Assembly (NCBI RefSeq): GCF_025685605.1 | Contig: NZ_JAGTUT010000001.1 | Span: 3,720,001-3,784,000 of the forward strand | DNA length: 64,000 bases | Source of the DNA: Granulicella arctica | Lineage (GTDB): Bacteria > Acidobacteriota > Terriglobia > Terriglobales > Acidobacteriaceae | Reading direction: 5' to 3' | Part shown: piece by piece, positions 17,667 to 27,851 of the stretch | Numbering within the stretch: position 1 is the stretch's first letter | Layout of the letters: each line of letters starts with the position of its first letter | The notes under the pieces: generated by a model | Seen by the model: only the letters and a program-made list of their open reading frames with translations | Told to the model about the DNA's origin: nothing | The model's database searches: none | Program-made: the position numbers and the translations under genes

Positions 17667-19193
17667 TCAGCATGCTGCCTCCGCTGGCGTGCGTGCGAGC
17701 CGTTTGGCGTCGATGCTGGGCTTGTTGGCTGCGGCTGATAGCTTCTTTATCTTGTTATTGAGCCAGATCTCGACGGGGTACTTATAGACGTCGTGATCGA
17801 GACGCCATCGGGCCGGGATGGAGATAGACTTTTGCGCAAGTCGCGTGATGGGGCTGCGTGTGTCGGCGGCTATCGGGATGCGGTCGAAGGCGATGCGCAG
17901 GTAATCGCGGGTGACCTGCAGGCGTTCATGCTCAGCTCCTTTGAGCCATGGAAGCGTAGTGTAGCGCGGGAAGTAGTCGGCCCAGCCTTCCAGGGTGGTG
18001 GGAACTTCAATGCCCATCTCTTCGGCACGCTTCATGATGGGGGAGCCGGGATAGGGGGTGAAGATGTTGGTCCAGAACTCAGCGCCGGGGAAGCGCCGGC
18101 AGACATCCATCATGAAGTTGATGGTCTCTCGACGTTCCGTTGGACCTTCGCCGGGAAACGCAAAGATGATGTTGAAGGAGGGGCGTATATCGGCGGAAAG
18201 ACAACGTGCGGCGCTCTCGTAGATCTGATCGAAGTCCTGAAAGGTCTTGTTCATCAGTTGCAGGATCTTCGGAGAGCCTGAGTCGACGCCTTGGCAGATC
18301 TGGTGAAGACCGGCTCGGCGGAGAAGCTTGAGATCTTCGCGTGAGAGTCGCGCGACCATGTTGGTGGTGGCTTGAACGCTCCATTTGAACTGCGACTCTG
18401 CACGCACGAGACCTTCGGCGATACCTCGAACGCGATCAAGGTCGACCATGAAGTTGTCGTCGACAACCCAGAGCATCTCGAGACGGTAACGGCGCGTGAG
18501 GTCTACGGTCTCTTCAACGAATTGCTCGGGAGGGAGCGCGTTCCACTTGCGGCCGTAGACGCCTGCGTTAGTACAGTAGCCGCAGTTGAAAGGGCAGGCG
18601 AGCGAGGAGGTATACATCGCCCATCGCTTGCCGCAACCTCTCTCGTAGGCGTCAAAGTCGGCGATATGATAGGCCTTCGGAGGCATGTCGACGAGCGACT
18701 TGAGTGGCCGCTCCTGCGTCATGATGAGCTTGCCACCGCGCTTGAAGCCGATGCCGGGGATGAGATCGGGTGCGGAGTGGCTCTCGAGGTGCTGGACGAG
18801 TTCGAGCAGGGCATCCTCCCCCTGACCGCGAACTACGTAGTCGACACAATCTGCCTGAAGCGTTTGATCGGGCAGGAGAGAAGGATGCCATCCACCAAGG
18901 ATGATGGGAAATTCAGGGTTCCATTCTTTGACGGCACGCGCTATTTCGACGGTCTCGCGAATCATGGGCCCGGTGACCAGCGAGATGCCGAGACAGACAG
19001 CGTCGCGGACTTCTTCAAGGACGCGCTGCTTATAGTTTGGCGTGATGGTGGAGTCGATGAGGACGATCTGATAGCCGTCCCGGATGAGCGGCGTGGCTAC
19101 TGCGAGGATGCCGAGAGGTGCCGTCGCCTCAGAGCTTGCGAAAGAGGGAAAGAAGAAGACGACTTTTCTGGACGAACCAGTTCGTTTAGGCAT
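17667..19193 (-). CDS. B12-binding-domain radical SAM protein (BchE/HpnJ-like), first gene of operon
   Basis: 508 residues. The cobalamin-binding-like domain has a canonical ILGGWHPSLLPDQTLQ and VDYVVRGQGEDALLELVQHL. The radical SAM ligands are Cys200, Cys204 and Cys207 (SLACPFNCGYCTNAGVYG). The strand-4 signature is CQGVDSGSPKILQLMNKTFQ, and PVEIWL closes the C-terminal domain. This is the promoter-proximal gene; the 230 bp between it and the divergent glycosyltransferase-like gene should hold the promoters of both. The purine-rich run GGAAGAG on the minus strand lies rather far (about 25 nt) from the ATG. Confidence 0.82.
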   Translation of the reverse strand: MPKRTGSSRKVVFFFPSFASSEATAPLGILAVATPLIRDGYQIVLIDSTITPNYKQRVLEEVRDAVCLGISLVTGPMIRETVEIARAVKEWNPEFPIILGGWHPSLLPDQTLQADCVDYVVRGQGEDALLELVQHLESHSAPDLIPGIGFKRGGKLIMTQERPLKSLVDMPPKAYHIADFDAYERGCGKRWAMYTSSLACPFNCGYCTNAGVYGRKWNALPPEQFVEETVDLTRRYRLEMLWVVDDNFMVDLDRVRGIAEGLVRAESQFKWSVQATTNMVARLSREDLKLLRRAGLHQICQGVDSGSPKILQLMNKTFQDFDQIYESAARCLSADIRPSFNIIFAFPGEGPTERRETINFMMDVCRRFPGAEFWTNIFTPYPGSPIMKRAEEMGIEVPTTLEGWADYFPRYTTLPWLKGAEHERLQVTRDYLRIAFDRIPIAADTRSPITRLAQKSISIPARWRLDHDVYKYPVEIWLNNKIKKLSAAANKPSIDAKRLARTPAEAAC

Positions 19194-19424
19194 GATGAGC
19201 GTCAGTAAGCTTTCTCTTCCTCAGTCTGCCTAGTGACGAGTGCAATTGTGTCAGGATGTTGTCACCACTTTGTCACTTCGCTGTTGTATCGCATGATGAA
19301 GCAAGCATCCATGCGGTGTGCCGAAGGAATGACAAAAGGCTGACGAGACGGTGACATGGCTGAGGTGCGATCTTTCTTATGCTCAGGAGCAGGCGTGTGC
19401 CTGAAGTCCCATTCTTGGAGAAGC

Positions 19425-21600
19425 ATGTTGAATTTCTTCCGCGCTCGTTTCCGGGAACGCTCTAGTCCCGTAGATCAAAGTGACGCTAAGGCGCAGTTGG
19501 TTGCAGAGTGGTTGCTGCTCGTTGTGTTTTCCTGCTTCCTTTTTCTGCACACGATGCCACGCGCGTGGAAGATTTCTGCACACGATGCCACGCGCGTGGA
19601 AGACGCTCGATACGGATTTTCCGAACTACTATCTGACCTCCCGGCTCGCGCATGAGGGCGTCGACATGTCGCGAGCGTATGAGTGGCGTTGGCTCCAGCG
19701 GCAGAAGGATCACCGAGCGATTGATCAACGGGTAGTCGGCCTTGTGCCAATTACCCCTTTTTCTACATTGTTCTTATGGCCGCTGGACGGTTTGCAGCCA
19801 CTTGCGGCAAAGCATATCTGGCTGCTGCTGCAGATGTTTGGATTGGTTGCGATTGCGGGTGTGCTTCGAGCGATCACAGGTCAGCCACTTCGTCGCATCG
19901 CGATGCTGATCGTGATCTGCTTTCCGATCTATCGCAACTTTCTCTATGGGCAGTTCTACATTCTGCTTCTTGGAATGATTGTGGGTGGGTGCTGGGCTTA
20001 TCAGCGAGGACACTCGAAGTTGGCAGGAACTCTTGTCGCTTTAGCGACAGCGACTAAGGTCTTTCCGGTGATCTTTGTGTTGTATTTTATTCGAAAGCGG
20101 GACTGGCAGGCGCTGTGTGCGGCTATGCTAACCGGGGCTGCTGCGGCTCTGATCTCCGTCCACGTGTTTGGATGGCAGATGCATCTCGTCTACCTGCGGG
20201 AGGTGCTGCCGTGGACACTGCGCGGCGAAGCCCTGCCGCCGTACATGCTCGCGGGTTCGTCCATCTCGACGCTACTGCATCGGCTCTTCATCTATGAGCC
20301 GCAGTGGAATGCTCACCCGTGGTGTCCCGCGCCGGCGATGGTTGCTATTCTCCAACCGTTGTTGCAGGCTGTGATCCTCGCACCGGCGCTGCTACTCGTG
20401 CGGCGAGGTGTTCGAAGTCGCTTGCAGATCGCCATGGAATGGTCGGCAGTTCTGACTGCGAGCCTTGCGATATCGACGGTGCCGGCCTCTTATAATTTTG
20501 CGTTGCTGCTTCTACCGATCGCGGTCCTATGTTCCTATCTTTTGCCGCATCGGCGGCTTGCGGCGCTTGGCGTCGTGTTGCTGTATGTCGGTATCGGGTA
20601 TCCGGGATGGAATGCTGCAAACGTCGATGGGTTGCGAGCTTTACTTCACGTTCCTAGGTTGTACCTTGTGCTTGCGTTTACTTTAGTTCTGTATCGAGCG
20701 TTGGGCCTGCGATTAAGGTGGAGACGCGGGGTAGCGCGGGAGGATCTGATCTGGTGTGGTGCTCTTGCGCTTGTCGTATCCAGCAGCATCGTTTCAGGCC
20801 TTCTCCGACAGGATGGTTTATACGACGACTATGCATATCGCATTCCAGCGGATGCAGGCGTGTTTCTGGCGGGTTCCCCGGTGGAGTGGAAGGGAGTCGT
20901 CTCAAGCGTATCGCTGGTTGCTGAGGGATATCACATCTGGCCGCACGCACCTGGATCAGCTTTGGACGAAGGAAACGCTCGGCTGGGATTCGATGATCTC
21001 GCGTTAACGAGCGATGGGACGACAGCGTGGACGGAGGAGGTTTCCACCAGATCACGCTTAGTCTCTTCCGATGTTGGTGGTCCTGGCTCGATTGAGGAGG
21101 CCGAGTCCCCGGTGCTTGCGGCTGATGGTCGCCATCTTGCATATCTGCGTGAAGAGGGCGGGGGCTACCGGCTTTTCACACGGGCGCTCATGTCGCCGGA
21201 GTTAGCTGAAGTCGCTACGACACCAAAGGAAATGGATGTCGATGGAGCTACGTTCCTTCCAGACGGATCATTGATTGTTTCGGCGTTCGCAAAGGAAAGG
21301 TCTTATCAGCTGTTTCATGTACGGATCGGAGCTGAGCCACAGCAATTGAAGCTTGGGAAGGCGCGCTATCCAGCGGTTTCACCGGACGGTCATTGGCTGG
21401 CATACAGCCATTTCGAAGCGGGCGTCTGGAACCTCTGGCTTATGGATCGGGGTACCGGATCAACGCGCCGCATCACACACGCAGCGTGCAATCAGACAGA
21501 CGCTTCCTGGGAGCGAGACTCGAAGACCCTGTTGTATGCGAGCGATTGCGGACGCTCTCTCTGGTTCACAGCGATATGCAGACGGCGGGTCATTCCTTGA
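19425..21600 (+). pseudogene. GT87-like membrane glycosyltransferase with C-terminal PD40 propeller, frameshifted near its N-terminus
   Basis: The natural start is the ATG at 19425 (GGAG 5-8 bases upstream): MLNFFRARFRERSSPVDQSD, then a first membrane helix LLLVVFSCFLFLHTMPRAWK. A 31-bp tandem duplication (19542-19603) then shifts the frame. With one copy removed the frame runs on as TLDTDFPNYYLTSRLAHEGV to 21600, 714 residues in all. Residues to about 430 have roughly ten membrane helices of the GT87/DUF2029 mannosyltransferase type, including YLTSRLAHEGVD and YGQFYILLLGMIVGGCWAYQ. The last 230 residues are TolB/PD40 repeats (AVSPDGHWLAYSHFEAGVWN). As sequenced, translation from 19425 ends at 19655; re-initiation at 19585 is possible but would lose helix 1. 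Confidence 0.7.
19542..19603 (+). repeat. Perfect 31-bp tandem duplication inside a coding region
   Basis: Two identical 31-bp copies, 19542-19572 and 19573-19603, each beginning TTTCTGCACACGATGCCACG and ending GTGGAAGA. Each contains the palindrome CCACGCGCGTGG. Because 31 is not a multiple of three, the second copy shifts the reading frame of the glycosyltransferase-like gene. Confidence 0.95.
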
Positions 21601-21622
21601 CACCTGTAAGCCCGCCGTCTGC
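21578..21622. terminator. Long perfect stem-loop between convergent genes
   Basis: GCAGACGGCGGG (21578-21589) and CCCGCCGTCTGC (21611-21622) form a 12-bp perfect stem with a 21-bp loop overlapping the stop of the glycosyltransferase-like gene. It is placed between two convergent genes. There is no strong T-tract, so it may act in both directions or as an RNA 3' stabiliser. Confidence 0.6.
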
Positions 21623-21648
21623 GCTAGTAAATCGCCCGGAATTAGATC

Positions 21649-22548
21649 TCAGACTTTAAGATTTTGTATGTAGTCTGCGTCGACTTTGAGCGATTGCATG
21701 TAGGGCATGTCAAATGCTTCCTGCTCCACAAACATATGCTTGATCTTCTGAGTCTTGGCGGCTTGCTGAAGGATCGGGCGGTAGTCGATGCTGCCGAGGC
21801 CCAGTTCGGTTACCGTTGGTTCCGGTGAGTCAGGGCCTGCTGTTGTGCCCGCGGGAACCTTGAAATCTTTTACGTGCAGCATGGAAAAGCGGTTGGGGTG
21901 ATCGCGTAATACTTCTACCGGTTTGAATCCGCCGACAACAGTCCAGCCGCAGTCGAGTTCCAAGGTCACCTTTGCGGGATCGGTGATGCGGAGGATCTCC
22001 ATGTAGGGAACAACACCGTCCACGGCAATGAACTCATGGAAGTGGTTATGGTAGCCGAAACGTATCCCTGCCGCGTTCGCCTTCTCGCCCATAATGTTGA
22101 ACTGTTCAGCGTTGTAACGCCAATCATCCAGGGTGAGAGAACGACGGGTCGTATTGGGGCCTTCAGATGGAGTCTTCATGCCGGGACTGGAGCAGATGAG
22201 GAACTCGACGCCTAGCTCCTTGCTGTAGGCGAGGTGGTCGTCAAAGTGCTGGTGCAACTCGCCGAAGGGAACATGGGAGCTGACGCAGCGAAGGTTAGCT
22301 TTCTGCATCGCCAGCTTGACGTCCGCGGCGCTACGTTTGTTGAAGCCTGCGGCTTCGACTTCGCGATAACCGAGACTGCTGAGTTGGGCGAGCGTGCCTT
22401 CGTAATCCTGCGTCAACTGCTGACGGACTGAGTAGAGCTGGATGCCGAGTGGAAGGCCAAGAGGTTGAGCAACTGCGGGACGCCCTGCAATGGCTACATA
22501 GGCGGCTGTGGCTGTAGCACTGGAAAGAAAGCTTCTTCGCGAGATCAT
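21649..22548 (-). CDS. Tat-exported sugar phosphate isomerase/epimerase-like TIM-barrel protein
   Basis: 299 residues from the ATG at 22546-22548, chosen because AAAGGAG lies 5 bp upstream and it opens a twin-arginine signal (MISRRSFLSSATATAAYVAI, cleavage near AVAQ). The barrel is of the AP_endonuc_2/xylose-isomerase-like family: LPLGIQLYSVRQQL, the metal-ligand region FGYHNHFHEFI, VTLELDCGWTVVGG, and MLHVKDFK. The final VEQEAF supplies a conserved Glu. It would act on a sugar or cyclitol in the periplasm. In Acidobacteria this gene usually follows gluconate-dehydrogenase subunit 3 and a GMC oxidoreductase; here only their fused relic lies upstream. Confidence 0.85.
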   Translation of the reverse strand: MISRRSFLSSATATAAYVAIAGRPAVAQPLGLPLGIQLYSVRQQLTQDYEGTLAQLSSLGYREVEAAGFNKRSAADVKLAMQKANLRCVSSHVPFGELHQHFDDHLAYSKELGVEFLICSSPGMKTPSEGPNTTRRSLTLDDWRYNAEQFNIMGEKANAAGIRFGYHNHFHEFIAVDGVVPYMEILRITDPAKVTLELDCGWTVVGGFKPVEVLRDHPNRFSMLHVKDFKVPAGTTAGPDSPEPTVTELGLGSIDYRPILQQAAKTQKIKHMFVEQEAFDMPYMQSLKVDADYIQNLKV

Positions 22549-22582
22549 AAAACTCCTTTGACTAATAAGACCGTAGTGCAGG

Positions 22583-22956
22583 CTAAACATTCTTCTTGCG
22601 CATCTCTTCAGCAAGATGTTCTGAAGCTCGCATGGAGAGTGAAAGGATAGTCATGACCGGATTTCTGCCAGCCTGCGCTGGGAAAGTCCGCTCCATCGAC
22701 AATGAAGACATTCAATCAGGCCCTCCAGGATTCCCATCTGGGTCGGGTCAAACAGGCGAAGGCTGGCCCAGGCGACAGCACTTCTTTCTTGTGCTGGGGT
22801 AATCTGCCTTTCGCCATTCAACCAGAGGGCCCAAGGGCCCCGAGGATGGGGTACCAGACCGGCTGCCTTACCGTCCGCCTGCGACACGAGCATCTTCGGT
22901 GCCGCTACTACTACAGCCGTCGCTCTAACAAGGTCACGTCGCCGCATAGGTTTCAT
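22583..22956 (-). pseudogene. Deletion relic joining gluconate 2-dehydrogenase subunit 3 to the end of a GMC oxidoreductase
   Basis: From 22956 the minus frame reads MKPMRRRDLVRATAVVVAAP, a Tat signal typical of gluconate 2-dehydrogenase subunit 3 proteins, then PWALWLN and LRLFDPTQMGILEGLIE. It abruptly becomes NVFIVDGADFPSAGWQ, the C-terminal FAD-domain motif of GMC oxidoreductases. After one extra base (an AAA at about 22670) a second frame continues NPVMTILSLSMRASEHLAEE to RKKNV and a TAG at 22583-22585. Roughly the last 60% of subunit 3 and more than 90% of the GMC gene are missing. The relic sits exactly where these genes normally precede the TIM-barrel gene. Confidence 0.75.
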
Positions 22957-23560
22957 TGTTGTTCTCGAGAGAACGATACTCCGCAGATACGTCCACAGTC
23001 CACTTCCTTGGAAGGTCTCCTTCGATGCACCATAGGCAAGGCGAATCAGTAAAATTGCTTCTGTCGAGGCGGAGTGGTTTGCTATCGCGACTAAGTTTCG
23101 CAGCCGAAGCTGATTGCCATACCAAAGCGAATGACTTAGAGCAGGGCGCCTAAGCAGCCAAATGCACAGCTGGTATTAAAGATCTGCGGAATCGGTGTGG
23201 ACAAATGGAACTGCTTCGATGGATGAGGCAATGATGTTTCTAAACTTGGTTGTTCACCCAGTATGCGCAGCTATGGTTAACCAGCATAGGTCGAATGCAG
23301 TGGTGAAAGGAGCCCTTCGGTACATTGGCGAGATCAAGCACCTCCTTAACCCCATGGCGGTATACCCTGTGGCACGAGTTGTTTGAGGCCAACCTCGGGG
23401 ATATGTTCACACGTAGTTGGGCCGGAAATCATACCTAACAGCAGATGGATCCGTTAGCAAAAAGGTTCTAAGTGACTAATAGGTCGCCGAGTTGGGGAGG
23501 TAGTCTGCTTCATCGTTACACATACACCGACTGTCTAATCGATGGCTTCGACCTATCATG
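22957..23560. other. Intergenic stretch without a recognisable gene
   Basis: No open frame here has a ribosome site and recognisable protein features. A 14-bp palindrome GTTCTCGAGAGAAC (22961-22974) lies just upstream of the dehydrogenase relic and could be an old operator. Otherwise I see nothing. Confidence 0.5.
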
Positions 23561-23591
23561 AAAAAGCGACCGGCATCTAAGGCCGGTCGCT
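23561..23591 (-). terminator. Rho-independent terminator of the DUF4142 gene
   Basis: On the minus strand AGCGACCGGC, a 7-nt loop and GCCGGTCGCT form a perfect 10-bp stem followed by a T-tract (AAAAA at 23561-23565 on the plus strand). It lies 38 bp beyond the stop of the gene ending at 23629. Confidence 0.88.
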
Positions 23592-23628
23592 CATTTCGCC
23601 CCACGGAGTATTTATTTGATTCGATGCG

Positions 23629-24171
23629 TTACGCACCAGCCGGCATGGGCGGGGTTGGAATTCCTCCCATGTGAGCAATACCGTCGATCATCTCTGTATG
23701 CCTCTTAATCACGGTCTCACCCTTAGCAACGGCCGCCTTCAACTCTGGATCGGCTGTCTTGTTCATCTCATCCATGAACTTCTGGAGATCGTCATGATGG
23801 TCTTTTACCATGGCCTCAACATAGGCTCGATCAAAGTCAATACCTGACTTCATCTTGAGCTCTGTATATTTCGCATGATCCACTAGAGCTGGGCCGCTCG
23901 GCGCCTTGACCCCTAGTTTTTTTGCAAACGGCTTCATGCTGTCGATCAGCATCTCATGATCCTTAATCATCTTGCTTGCGAACTCTCGTACATTTTTGTC
24001 CTGGCTCTTTTGCAGCGCGAGCTTGGCATAATTGATTTCTGCAAGACTGTCCTGCGCCGAATCAGCAATAAATGTTTTGTCTGTCGACTTTGTATCTTGT
24101 GGCTCCGCTACGCAGTAAACACTTGCCGCTGCCAACGTAAAAGCTACGACGCCCGCCTTATACCTTTTCAT
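23629..24171 (-). CDS. DUF4142 family secreted protein
   Basis: 180 residues with a signal peptide (MKRYKAGVVAFTLAAASVYC, cleavage around VAEP). The mature part is a ferritin-like helical bundle of the DUF4142 family: FIADSAQDSLAEINYAKLAL, KNVREFASKMIKDHEMLIDS, FDRAYVEAMVKDHHDDLQKF and ETVIKRHTEMIDGIA. The His residues (KDHE, KDHHDD, KRHTEM) match the family pattern and may bind metal. The family is exported and often stress-linked; the activity is unproven. AGGAGAG lies just upstream of the ATG, and it is a single gene with its own terminator. Confidence 0.88.
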   Translation of the reverse strand: MKRYKAGVVAFTLAAASVYCVAEPQDTKSTDKTFIADSAQDSLAEINYAKLALQKSQDKNVREFASKMIKDHEMLIDSMKPFAKKLGVKAPSGPALVDHAKYTELKMKSGIDFDRAYVEAMVKDHHDDLQKFMDEMNKTADPELKAAVAKGETVIKRHTEMIDGIAHMGGIPTPPMPAGA

Positions 24172-24271
24172 GTATCTCTCCTAGAAATCTGCAATCAACC
24201 TCCTCTCTGAGCTTATGTTTGTCCGTAGAGTTGCCTGAGCCTAATCAAAGACGACGGTCTGGCGCTTGCGC

Positions 24272-26694
<2,423 letters not shown>

Positions 26695-26724
26695 CTAAGC
26701 TGCTGAATATAAGTAGATCGAATG

Positions 26725-26743
26725 CACTGAAAGGACTTCAGTG
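26725..26743. promoter_or_regulatory. Small perfect hairpin in the metY leader region
   Basis: CACTGAA and TTCAGTG are perfect 7-bp arms around AGGAC, 40 bp upstream of the metY start. It may be an operator or an mRNA leader hairpin for the metYX operon. The assignment is positional only. Confidence 0.3.
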
Positions 26744-26969
26744 ACATGCTGACTGCATCAAAGAAGTTTGCTGCCCCGCCAGCAGGAGTTACAGGCACAC
26801 TATTCAGCAGCAATTGATCCATCGAATTCAACCGCGATGGGCCGGTGCCGATGACACAAGCCAGTATTTACAAATCAGTGTTGAGACGCAAGGGGCAAAA
26901 CTCAATTTCTTCCATGTAGGTCGACTTTGGCCCGCTACAGGTTCCGTACTTGCAAGATCCTTTGTCAGC

Positions 26970-27842
26970 TTACGTTTCGATCGGCTCCATATCGACTTCG
27001 ACATTCAATGTATGACTGCCGCCGCCCAGAATCAGGCCGCGTAGTGGGCTGACATCGCTGTAGTCTCGCCCCCATGCGAGAGTTACGTGCCCATCTGACG
27101 GTGCGACGTTGTTGGTCGGATCCATGTCGAGCCAACCAAGATCCTTACAATATGCGGAGACCCAGGCGTGTGACGCATCGGCGCCAATCAGTCTCGCTTT
27201 GCCAGGCGGAGGGTATGTCCGCAGGTAACCGCTCACGTAGCGTGCAGCAACGTTGATCGAGCGGAGGCAGGCGATCTGGACGTGGGCGAAGTCCTGGCAA
27301 ACACCACGCCTCTTCTTGAAAACCTCCTCAGTTGTCGTTCGAACCGTCGTGACCTTAGAGTCAAAGCGGAAATCCCTGTGGATGCGGCTCGTCAAATCGA
27401 GCAGCGCCTCACGCATCGGGCGTCGAGGAGTAAACGATTGAAGTGCGTATGCTGCGAACTCGGGACGAATGCGAATGCGCGGTGATTCGAACTGGAACTG
27501 ATAGGCGTCCAGGCCTTCGAGGGTGTGATCTTGAGCGAGCGCCACCGCGGAATCTTCCCAGGGGAGCGATTCTCGTTCAGCCGCGGCTATGTCTGTAATG
27601 ACTTCGCTTTCCGCCTGCACAATCAGTTCTTTATGTAGCTCCTGCACTGTAAAGAAGCAGAGGATATTGCCAAAGTAGTCGACACGCTCAGTCAGGGTGA
27701 CAGGGGTCGGATGGATGACGAGAGAATTTTCGATCAGGCGATTGTGCGGAAAGGAACGTGGCTTCAGGCACGCAACATGGTTTCCTACTGAGACCGGGTA
27801 AACATACTTGTATGTGGTGCGATGGGTAATTTTGTAGACCAT
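26970..27842 (-). CDS. Transglutaminase-like cysteine protein with N-terminal beta domain
   Basis: 290 residues. An N-terminal beta region (YKITHRTTYKYVYPVSVGNH) of the bacterial transglutaminase-like type precedes a papain-like core. The core has Cys182 (RRGVCQDFAHV), His225 (DASHAWVSAY) and Asp241 (LDMDPTNN), a complete triad. It closes with HVTLAWGRDYSDVSPLRG. It is the last gene of a three-gene operon, 9 bp behind the ATP-grasp/alpha-E gene. Linkage of such proteases with CP-ATP-grasp and alpha-E proteins has been described as a predicted peptide-tag synthesis and processing system (Iyer and Aravind). This protein could cleave or transfer the peptide. Confidence 0.85.
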   Translation of the reverse strand: MVYKITHRTTYKYVYPVSVGNHVACLKPRSFPHNRLIENSLVIHPTPVTLTERVDYFGNILCFFTVQELHKELIVQAESEVITDIAAAERESLPWEDSAVALAQDHTLEGLDAYQFQFESPRIRIRPEFAAYALQSFTPRRPMREALLDLTSRIHRDFRFDSKVTTVRTTTEEVFKKRRGVCQDFAHVQIACLRSINVAARYVSGYLRTYPPPGKARLIGADASHAWVSAYCKDLGWLDMDPTNNVAPSDGHVTLAWGRDYSDVSPLRGLILGGGSHTLNVEVDMEPIET

Positions 27843-27851
27843 GATCCCCGT

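Noticed and set aside
8478..19193. RiPP precursor peptide in the radical SAM operon
   Set aside because: Genes overlap or nearly touch, leaving no room for a small gene. The only gaps (31 and 49 bp) are too short, so a co-encoded precursor was not supported.
23195..23386. 63-codon plus open frame in the gap before the DUF4142 gene
   Set aside because: No convincing ribosome site and no recognisable protein pattern, so the region is listed as intergenic.
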